Assembly: GCF_001311925.1 (NCBI RefSeq)
Contig: NZ_BBCG01000016.1
Coordinates: 1-64,000, forward strand
Length of the DNA stretch: 64,000 nucleotides
Source of the DNA: Cellulosilyticum ruminicola JCM 14822
GTDB taxonomy: Bacteria > Bacillota > Clostridia > Lachnospirales > Cellulosilyticaceae
Direction of reading: 5' to 3'
Made by a program: the position numbers and the translations under genes. Below, one piece after another: positions 56,073 through 64,000 of this stretch. The first letter of the stretch is position 1; each line of letters starts with the position of its first letter. Under the pieces are notes generated by a model. The model searched no databases. It worked only from the letters and a program-made list of their open reading frames with translations, and had not been told where the DNA came from.

Positions 56073-58681
56073 TTACTGTTGCAGCATGCCATACTTTATT
56101 TTAATCCGTTCTATTTTCCCTATCATCGTTTCACCTAATAAACTTAAAAAGATAATGGTTGCAACCATATGAATGAGATCAAAAGGAATGCCCTGTATAT
56201 ACGCTGCTACAAACATAGCTTTATTTAATTTTTCCTGCCACATAATGACTGTAGCCGCATTCATAATACCTCCATAGATGCAAAAAGTCGTCAATGCACC
56301 AAAGGTACACAGCCATACTTTATTCCTTTTGAATTTTTCACACCTACTAAGCTTGCCAGCCAAGAAGCCAATAATGCCACAAGCAAACATTTGCCATGGC
56401 GTCCAAGGCCCCTGTCCAAAAAATATATTGGAAGCAAAGCTGGTCATAGCGCCTATTAAAAAACCACTTTCAGCCCCTAAACAAACACCTGAAATAATCA
56501 CAATAGCCACCATAGGCTTAAACTGAGGTACCATAAAAAAGGCCATCCGCCCCACTACACCTATGGCACATAAACTACTAATGAGCACTACTTCCCTAGT
56601 ACGTGGTCTACGGCTCTCAAATAACATCATAAATGGCAACAAAGTTTCTACCATAATCAGTAAACTGATAAAATTATACTTACGATCATCTAAAAAGGCT
56701 ACGCCCATATAAATAGTAAGGCCAATCATTAAAATCATCAAAAAACCTATGAGACTTATTAGCTTATGCTTAGCAGTAGTTTTTTCTTTGTATTGAGGCA
56801 TTATCTTATTTGTAAGTTCTACTTTATCTATATTCGTATATATATTTATCTGTATATTGCTAGTTGTAATCTGATTTCCTTTCTTATTGCTCTTTTTTTG
56901 ACTGCTGTCTATGTTTCTTTTAGCATTTCCCTCTTCTATATTCTGTTCTTCTTTTCTTACTTCCCTTGGCGTAGATTCCTGAATTGCCACATTAACATCT
57001 TCGGGAAAAATAGCATAAGGTAAAGTGCTTCGCATCATGCGATTAGTAGCAGTAGTATAAAAGTTTGCCGGCAAAACTTTCTAGGTTCGGCTTCGCTGAC
57101 AATATTACCATCAAAGAACATGCCGCACTTATCCGCATAAGCAGCGCAAAATGCTAGATCATGAGACACCATTACGATAGTCATTCCTTTTGATTTAAGC
57201 TGACTTAAAATATGTCCTAACTTTTCTTTATAATAAGCATCTATTCCTTTAGTAGGCTCATCTAAAAATAAAATTTGTGGTTGCAAAAGTAAGACTTTAG
57301 CTAATGCCACTCTTTGCTGCTCCCCTCCTGATAAATCGTAAGGGTGCTGCTGTAATAAATGTTGTAATTCACATATTGCTATAACCTGCTCACTTATTTC
57401 TTCTTTTGTCATGATGATTTCACTGTTTAATAAATCGTGCATGTCCTTCTTCTTATATAGCTTTAACATTTCTTCTAATTCTAAATCCACCGTTTGCTTC
57501 ACAAACAAGGTCTTTGGATCTTGAGGCAATACGCCCAGTACAATATGTGTGTCTTTTGCTGCTTGTTTAAAGTTTTTACCATTTATTAAAACTTTACCTT
57601 TATAAGGTTTCAACACCCCACTCATAATACCTAAACTCGTCGTTTTACCTGTGCCATTACCTCCTACTAAAGCATAAGTTTCCCCTGAATATACCTTTAA
57701 ACTTAAAGCCTTTAATACATCTTCTGCTTCTTTTTCATAACGAAACCAAGTTTCTTTAAGTTCTATAATAGGCAGTGCACTTTGCTTTTCAAGCTGGGTA
57801 GGCGCTATTAGTTCTTGAAACTGGTATTCCTTTATGAAGGCTTCTAACCAATTACGTCCTTCCCTGACAGTTATAGGGCATAACCACTGACTATTACTGT
57901 TATGCTGTAATTGCCTGTTTACTCTGGCATAAATACGCATAGGCTCCGGTAAAGCTTTAAACATTTTATGTTCTAAAGCATATAACTTTTTTCCAGTTTG
58001 TAAAGGAGTATCCTCTATTAATATATGTCCTTCTTCCATTATGATAACGCGATCTGCTTTTGGGAAAACTTCTTCTAAACGATGTTCTGTCAATAAAATC
58101 GTCGTACCAAACTCCCGATTTAACTTAATCACCGTCTCGATAAAATCATGAGCTGCGATAGGGTCTAATTGGCTAGTTGGCTCATCAAGTAAAAGTACTG
58201 TAGGCTGCATTACCATAATAGAAGCTAGATTTAAGAGCTGCTTTTGTCCGCCTGAAAGTTCACTAGTTTTCTTATGAAACCAACTTTGTATGCCAAAAAA
58301 GGTAGCCATTTCCGCCACTCTTGTACGAATCTCCAATTGACTATACCCTAAACTCTCTAAACCAAAAGCTAATTCATGCCATACCTTATCTGTTACGATT
58401 TGCGTCTCGGGATTTTGAAGTACGAAACCAATCTTCTCACTTTGTGTTCTTTTGTCCACTTCTTGAAGTAATTTCCCCTCAAAATAAACTGCTCCCTCAC
58501 AAACTCCTACTGGCTGTAAGCAAGTTTTCAGATGACGAAGTAATGTGGTCTTGCCACAACCAGACTGACCACATAAAACTACGATTTCACCTTGTTTTAT
58601 TTTCAGGGAAATATCCTCAAGACTTCTACGCTGCCCATTGGAATATGTAAATGTTAAATGTTCGACTGTGTAACTTTCCAT
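56073..58681 (-). CDS. ECF transporter fusion: two ATPase domains plus S component, frameshifted
   Basis: Joined product about 869 aa. ATPase 1: CGQSGCGKTT, LSGGQKQL, VLLLDEPTSQLD. ATPase 2: GGNGTGKTT, DLSGGEQQRVALAKVLLLQP, LFLDEPTKGID. The first frame then ends in RKFCRQTF, but adding one T in the T4 run gives RKFLPANFYTTATNRMMR, the usual end of an Ecf ATPase, and runs through a charged linker into an S component with about six membrane segments and the motif FFGQGPWTPWQMFACGIIGF. ATG 58681 has GGGAGG upstream. The fusion of A, A' and S parts in one chain is unusual, although as sequenced they are two frames. Substrate likely corrinoid, by context. Confidence 0.75.
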
Positions 58682-59543
58682 TGTTTTTCCTCCCATATTT
58701 CTAGCATTACAGGTACTAGCCCTAATAAGAAATAAGCACCCCATACACTTAGGCTATAGATTGAAATTTTACTTCCCATTAATATAGGAAAATAACTATA
58801 ATACATACTCCCTCTAAAAATTCCTGTGCCTATATACACTACTAAACTCATCATATAGCTAAGCACTGCCCAATCCCGCTTTGTAAAAATAAAGATTGAA
58901 AAAGCAGTGCGGCCTTTCAGCCCATATCCCCTACTTTGCATGCTGTCTGCTGTTTGAACACTTTCTTCTAACACCAAAGTAATCAGTATAGATAAAATAG
59001 ACATACCCTGCCCTATACGCTGTAATATATTGCCCTTTGATAAAGAGTGGCCTATACCACTTTGCGCTTTTGAAATAGCTTTAAGTTGCCTCTTAAACTT
59101 AGGTACAAAGCCTAAAATCATAGATAAGATAAGAGAAATGGAAGCAAAAGCCTTCCAAATAAATAAATGAGCTTATCACTTGTGACCACTTCCGTATAAG
59201 CCATAAATAAATTCATAACCGTTACTAACATAGTAGCTGCTGCTAAACCATAAGCAATAGATTCTAAGGTTAAGGGATTTCCGCTTTTAAAATAATATAA
59301 AATTGTTGCCCCTTTATGATTAAAAGCTGGATTAATGAGAGCTGTGCCTATTAAAATGGGTAGCATAAAGCATGCATTTTTAAGCACATGTTTTATACCC
59401 TTTAGCTTGATTATATACATCAGACTGCTTATAAGTGCCAGTATTAAACAAATTGGATGCATCAGAAACATGGCGAAACTCATCACACTTACAAAATAAA
59501 TAAAGTTAATCAGTGGATGATACATCTTAAACCCTCTCATCAT
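58654..59543 (-). CDS. ecfT: ECF transporter transmembrane component EcfT, frameshifted
   Basis: Joined product about 296 aa. The first frame covers MYHPLINFIYFVSVMSFAMF to TSDKLIYLFG; the second continues SMILGFVPKFKRQLKAISKA and TADSMQSRGYGLKGRTAF. One base is missing at 59153-59154 (expected FGKAFASISLILSMILG). The SRG-type segment (MQSRGYGLKGR) is the EcfT coupling helix that contacts the ATPases. It overlaps the ATPase start by 28 bases and the DUF4430 gene by 4. Confidence 0.85.
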
Positions 59544-60457
59544 TCTCCCTCCATGCCCTCAATATAACCGCCTACATCTCTTCCCAAATCACAGGTATAT
59601 ACCCATTCCACCTTATCACCATCTTGCAACATATAACGGGAGCAACCATAATTCGGGAACCAGCCATTTACCTTATACATCCATCCGGAAAGCTGACCAC
59701 AGTCAAATTCATAAAGATTCCCCATGCCTTCTATATATGCACTGTTATAAATAGGCGTATTAACAAATTCCATATGAATCTTATGATTCTTCATTTCCCT
59801 TAGAAGCACATCAAAGACACTTTCTCCTTCATAAAAAGTAACTTCCTGCGCCTTGAATAAGACACCATCTTCAGGTACTAATGAGACTTTCTCAGTCACT
59901 AAGTCCTCCATATGCGTAAGAATCGTATCACAGCTTACAGAAAGAGTACATTTCATCGCTTTATGCGTAACTGTCACATCTTGTGGTTCAACAGGTTCAG
60001 GTTTACCTTCTGGTACAGGATCTGTTAGGTATTGATCTTTGGTTTCTTGTTTCTTTTCTGATTGACTGACAGTTGCCGCTGGCTTCTGAGTCATTTTAGG
60101 ATTTAATGAAGCCTGCCCCTTGGAGCTTGCTTCTTTTGCAGCTTCTTTAGCTGCAGCCGCTTTAGCGGCTTTCTTAGTTGCTTCTTTGGCTGCCTTTTCT
60201 TTAACTCCTTTTTCCGATTTTTCTTGTCGGCCTTTTTCTTGATTTTCCTGCTTCTCATTGCCTATATTTTTTGTATCTGAAGTTACCTGTGGACTAGCTT
60301 CTACTATCTCACTTGTTACTGTACTATAACTTTCTTTTTCTGATGAATGAAATAAATTGTCCCCACCCGAAAAATAACTTATACATAAGGCAATGAAAAT
60401 GCATAAACCAATGAAAATTTTATTTTTATATTTGTTCATATAGGTTCTCCTATACAC
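59540..60457 (-). CDS. Membrane-anchored DUF4430 protein
   Basis: 305 aa. An N-terminal anchor (NKIFIGLCIFIALCISYFSG) is followed by a long Lys/Ala/Glu linker and then a DUF4430 domain: EVTFYEGESVFDVLLREMKN, YEFDCGQLSGWMYKVNGWFP, LQDGDKVEWVYTCDLGRDVG. DUF4430 is the C-terminal beta domain of intrinsic factor and transcobalamin. The separate partner upstream supplies the alpha/alpha barrel. It probably holds ligand at the cell surface for the ECF transporter. Starts 8 bases inside the upstream gene. Confidence 0.82.
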   Translation of the reverse strand: MYRRTYMNKYKNKIFIGLCIFIALCISYFSGGDNLFHSSEKESYSTVTSEIVEASPQVTSDTKNIGNEKQENQEKGRQEKSEKGVKEKAAKEATKKAAKAAAAKEAAKEASSKGQASLNPKMTQKPAATVSQSEKKQETKDQYLTDPVPEGKPEPVEPQDVTVTHKAMKCTLSVSCDTILTHMEDLVTEKVSLVPEDGVLFKAQEVTFYEGESVFDVLLREMKNHKIHMEFVNTPIYNSAYIEGMGNLYEFDCGQLSGWMYKVNGWFPNYGCSRYMLQDGDKVEWVYTCDLGRDVGGYIEGMEGE

Positions 60458-61463
60458 TAAGCTTGCTCAATAACATAGCTACTTTTTGATTGGCTTCTTT
60501 CATGCGATATAAACTATTTTGTTTTTGATTGAAACGTGAAATAGCTACAAGTCCATAGAAACCTTGTTCTGTGGCCATTTGATTCACTTGTTTATCTGAA
60601 ACACCATGCTTAAAACCACCTTTTGGCATATAAAAGGTCATCAGATTATCCACTAAAGTCTTACCGTTTTTCACAAACCTTTTATCTATCAGTGAAATAT
60701 TAAGTTCTGTAAGGGCTACTATTACTTGCACCACGCTTTCTGAATTTTTCACCCCATAACTTGTATAACCGCCTTCATTGTTTTGAAGTTTAGATAAACA
60801 GTTCAAAGCTTTTTGAGTAGCTAACTTCACCTCTTTTTGATCTTGATATTTAGCTAAAGCTGTAAGTGCCATAGCTGTAATATCTACTTCTGCGCTACCT
60901 TCTCCTGTTAATGAAAATCCTCCATCTGATAACTGGCTTTTTAAAATCTTATCCACATACATCTGCCTTGTAGCTTGCACCTTAGCCTGTTTATTTTGTG
61001 GCATTTCATAGTCACCGCTATCTAGGGCAATAAGTGCCCATATAGGTCCATTAAGTCCTTGCCATATAGTCTTTTCATAATCTCCTAAAGCCGTTAACAA
61101 ATTATAACCGCCTACATTTTTAGGGTTTTTTCCTAAAGCCGTTAAAGCTACTATCACCCTAGAATACTCTGTATACTTTCTAGCATGTAAATTACCTTTG
61201 CATGCTTTCACATAACTTTCTACCTGTTTGTAATAATTTTGATAATAGTCTTTAGGCACTTTATATCCACTTCTAGCCAAACCTAAAACTGCCCACTCTC
61301 CCCCAATGCTACCTACTGTTGGTTCCTTGACTACTTTACACATATATGCGGCTGTCTCACCTATTTTACTTTCTAATTGACTTTGCGTCATAGCAAATGC
61401 ACTACTACAAATGATACAAAAACTTAATATAACATACCCTATATGTTTTAAAATCCTTTGCAA
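60450..61463 (-). CDS. Secreted alpha/alpha-barrel (prenyltransferase/squalene-oxidase repeat) protein
   Basis: 337 aa. A signal peptide (HIGYVILSFCIICSSAFAM) precedes repeats with the barrel signature SQLSDGGFSLTGEGSAEVDI and TAMALTALAKYQ, NNEGGYTSYGVKNSESVVQV. This is the fold of the intrinsic-factor N-terminal barrel. No squalene-cyclase catalytic DXDD is present (EVDIT instead). With the DUF4430 protein it may form a two-subunit binding complex. Confidence 0.82.
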   Translation of the reverse strand: MQRILKHIGYVILSFCIICSSAFAMTQSQLESKIGETAAYMCKVVKEPTVGSIGGEWAVLGLARSGYKVPKDYYQNYYKQVESYVKACKGNLHARKYTEYSRVIVALTALGKNPKNVGGYNLLTALGDYEKTIWQGLNGPIWALIALDSGDYEMPQNKQAKVQATRQMYVDKILKSQLSDGGFSLTGEGSAEVDITAMALTALAKYQDQKEVKLATQKALNCLSKLQNNEGGYTSYGVKNSESVVQVIVALTELNISLIDKRFVKNGKTLVDNLMTFYMPKGGFKHGVSDKQVNQMATEQGFYGLVAISRFNQKQNSLYRMKEANQKVAMLLSKLSV

Positions 61464-61519
61464 AATTTCCCCTTCCTTCTATAAACTGTAAAATACACTT
61501 GGTTTAAAAAGTACACTAA

Positions 61520-61554
61520 GACTGTCATCAATTCTTTAGTAGACGATGACAGCC
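61520..61554 (-). terminator. Hairpin between the two alpha/alpha-barrel genes
   Basis: GACTGTCATC (61520-61529) pairs with GATGACAGCC (61545-61554) with one mismatch and a 15-base loop. There is no T run directly after it on the minus strand, so it may stabilise mRNA ends or terminate only partly. Confidence 0.4.
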
Positions 61555-61573
61555 TTATCTTCATATCTATCGT

Positions 61574-64000
61574 TTATTTTTCATTTTGTTTGAAGATAAT
61601 AACAAGTATTTGCGCAGCCTCTGCACGAGTAGCCTGATCTTTAGGTACAAAGCTATTTTTGCCTTTTCCCTTCATAATGTTATATTGTTGCAATGTCTTC
61701 ACAGATTCTTTGGCATAATCTGAGATATTATCTTCATCTTTAAAGGCTTCTTTATTTTCTTCAGCTTTTAATTCTAGTTTCATATACCTAATATATCTTG
61801 CTAACATAGCTGCCATTTGTTCTCTTGTCACCAAGCACTGTGGTCCAAAGTTTTCTTCATCTATACCTTTAATAATCTCAACTTTTACCCCCCAGTTTAC
61901 AGCTACCGCAAACCAATCCTCGGCTTTTACATCTTTAAAAGTAACTTCATTATCATTTTGAGCGTCTTCTTTACTCATACGATAAAGCATAGTAATAAAT
62001 TCTGCTCTTGTTACTTTTTCATTTGGAGCAAACTTTATTTCAGATTTTCCTTGAATAACCCCTTTACTTGCTAATGTTTCTATAGCCTCTTTTGCCCAGT
62101 GGTCTGCTTTAACATCTGTAAAGCTTTTTTGTACTGTATTAGATGCTGCCTGAGTATTGGTAGTTGCTTCAGATGTTGGGGCTGCTTCTTCATTAGCTTT
62201 GTTATCGGTTTGAGCATCAGCTTTACCGCTGCCGCCTCCGCCTCCGCCACTTGTGCTAGGCGTTGTATTTGGTTTACTGCCCCATTTTTCTGAGCTTTCT
62301 TCTTTTGTATAGTCATCTGTGTAATGCCATAAGATGGCTTCTCCCCCTTGAAGGACATACTCTTTTAAACCTACGCTAGGATGTGAACCATTGATCATAT
62401 ACATCCATCCTGAATTAGGCCCATTATCAAATTCAGCTAAACCATTAATACTAGAAACATAGTTGCCACTTCGATTGATATAACTAATATGCGCATCGCC
62501 TAAGGCTTTTTCAAATACATCTTTTACTGTAGCATTCTTAGGCACTGTGTAGTTAGTTGCTGGAATCCATGTTTCACTTTCTTTATGTTTTGATGGCTCT
62601 TCATGATGACTGTCCCCTATTAATTTAAACGATACAGTAATTGTGGCTGGCTGGTCATTATCACTTGGTTTTGAAGTTGGCACCGGAGATTCTGTAGGAT
62701 TTGGTGATGCCGTTGGTGCTGGCGTTACAGTTGGCTCTGGTGTTACTCCTGACTTTGGTATGAATTGATAAACATATGCTGGCTCACCACTCTCTTTAAA
62801 AGCTTTATAATTAACTAAAGCTCTAAATCCTTGTTCTGTAGCCATAGCATTTTCACTCTGTCCATTCGTATAACCTATTTTATGATCGGGTGTTTCAAAA
62901 AATAGTAAGGCATCTAATGTACTCACACCATTTTTAATAAAGCGTGGGTCTTATCTGCATCGATTCCCAAAGCAGATAAAGCAATAATTACCATGGCCAC
63001 TGTATTAGAATTCTTAGCCGTGCCATAAGCATATAATCCATCTTCTTTTTGCACATTAGATAAACAGTTAATCGCCTTCTCTACACATTCTTTAACCTGA
63101 TACGTATCTTCTTCTGCATTATAATATAGCGCAAGTGAAGATAATACCATAGCCGTTATATCTATATCTGTGCCTAAAAATGGCATTAACGCCCAACCGC
63201 CATCTGGTCTTTGGGCATCTTTAATATACTGAATAACTGCTTCTCGTGTCCATTTCTTATCCACTACTGGATAATTATTGCTATCATAAGCTAAAAGTGC
63301 AAAAGCAGCCCCATTAATAAGGTCCATTCTTTCACTAGTTGCAATATAATCAATAATATCAAAGGAGCTGCCATCTTCCATGGTAACTGTTCTAGGATCT
63401 ATTCCTAATGATGTAAAAATAATTGCTGTTTTATCAAAATCTGTTCCTTTACTAGAAGTTTGAATAAGCTCTTTAGCATCTTTTACATAAGCATCTATAT
63501 CTTCTTGTCTCAAGCTATCTTTTAGTCCATAAGCAGCCATATCCATAATAGACCACTCATAAGAATAATTTTTATATTCTTCTGAAACCGCACTAAGTAT
63601 ATCTTCTATACGTTCATTTTTTGTTTTTTCATGTGTTGACTGATCTTTTTCATCAGGCTTAGCTACTTGTTGATCTTGCTCATCTAAAACCGCTACAACG
63701 CTCTGTAACTTTTCATATACCTCATCTATTGCTTCTTGCTCAGCTTCTATATTGGTGAGCTCTTGCATTGCTGCATTATAGTACGTTTCAACTGTTACAC
63801 CTTCATCTGGGACTTCCTTTTCAAGTAATGTTTGTTTATCTGCTCTATCATTAATCGTTGCAATTAATTTTGTTAATGCATCCTTATTGGCTGACACAAT
63901 TAATGCAGGATATCCCCAAGCAGAATTATCCATTCCTATATCAGCGCCCCAGCCATAAAGTGAAAATTGTAAACGGATTACATCGCCATCTGCACAGATA
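61574..64000 (-). CDS. SLH-anchored DUF4430/alpha-alpha-barrel surface protein, partial and frameshifted
   Basis: Runs off the window at the 5' end. Order: end of a DUF4430 domain (ADGDVIRLQFSLYGWGADIG near 63940), a helical linker, alpha/alpha-barrel repeats (WSIMDMAAYGLKDSL to KEDGLYAYGTAKNSNTVAMV), a second DUF4430 domain near 62650-62310 (GPNSGWMYMINGSHPSVGLK), a Gly/Ser linker and three SLH domains (FTDVKADHWAKEAIETL, FKDVKAEDWFAVAVNW, KESVKTLQQYNIMKG) that hold it on the cell wall. One base missing at 62950 splits it (expected DKDPRFIKNG). It resembles a duplicated transcobalamin-like receptor. Confidence 0.8.

Noticed and set aside
60450-61463. Squalene-hopene cyclase or terpenoid synthase
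   Set aside because: Signal peptide, no DXDD catalytic motif and DUF4430/ECF context point to a binding protein.

Overview
This is an AT-rich window (coding and intergenic) from a low-GC, anaerobic-type Clostridia. The ribosome-binding sites are of the strong AGGAGG type, and the window carries S-layer-homology (SLH) anchoring, ECF transport, molybdenum-cofactor genes and a family-9 pectate lyase. A Lachnospiraceae member close to pectin- or cellulose-degrading genera such as Cellulosilyticum fits, but that placement is inference.

Region 1 (1-31.1 kb): a broken IS4-family transposase, then mobA, then a complete extracellular contractile injection system (eCIS). All eCIS genes but one lie on the minus strand. 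Transcription runs from 31.1 kb to 3.7 kb: a 598-aa conserved protein; three membrane-anchored accessory proteins (degenerate kinase-like, degenerate cyclase-like, MORN repeats); the DUF4255 terminator/cap protein; two small proteins; a DUF4280 PAAR-like tip; sheath; tube; a tail-assembly-type protein; a tiny 47-58 aa protein; a second tube-like protein; a 1216-aa repeat protein; the CIS-tube protein; gpD-like hub; gpV-like spike; gp25; two baseplate-J proteins; a tail-I protein; a small acidic protein; and a DUF4157 cargo whose C-terminus looks like an ADP-ribosyltransferase. The AAA+ ATPase lies convergently on the plus strand. There is no capsid, terminase or lysis gene, so this is a particle machine and not a prophage.

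Region 2 (31.2-35.5 kb): a five-gene molybdenum-cofactor operon (molybdopterin-binding protein, moeA, moaA, MOSC protein, mogA/moaB). With mobA on the far side, the eCIS sits between Moco genes. Region 3 (35.5-37.8 kb): a mobile-element graveyard with IS200/IS605 and IS4 remnants, a broken hypothetical gene and a family of large imperfect palindromes. Region 4 (37.8-45.4 kb): a PurF-like protein lacking the glutaminase cysteine, carB, a secreted PL9 pectate lyase and a second IS4-family element with intact 18-bp ends.

Region 5 (45.4-54.9 kb): a compact nine-gene operon that looks like a natural-product pathway: BtrH-like protein, acyl carrier protein, ATP-grasp ligase, glycosyltransferase, two radical SAM/SPASM enzymes, a Gfo/Idh/MocA oxidoreductase and an ABC-2 exporter. 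The ACP/ATP-grasp/BtrH trio recalls the acyl-ACP side-chain machinery of butirosin. Region 6 (55-64 kb): a metallophosphoesterase, then an ECF uptake system (EcfA-A'-S fusion, EcfT) with DUF4430 and alpha/alpha-barrel surface proteins that resemble vertebrate intrinsic factor/transcobalamin split into pieces, suggesting corrinoid capture.

A caution runs through the whole window. At least ten otherwise intact genes, including carB, contain single-base deletions, many in homopolymers, that split them. All are in the same direction, so I treat them as probable sequencing deletions and annotate the joined genes.
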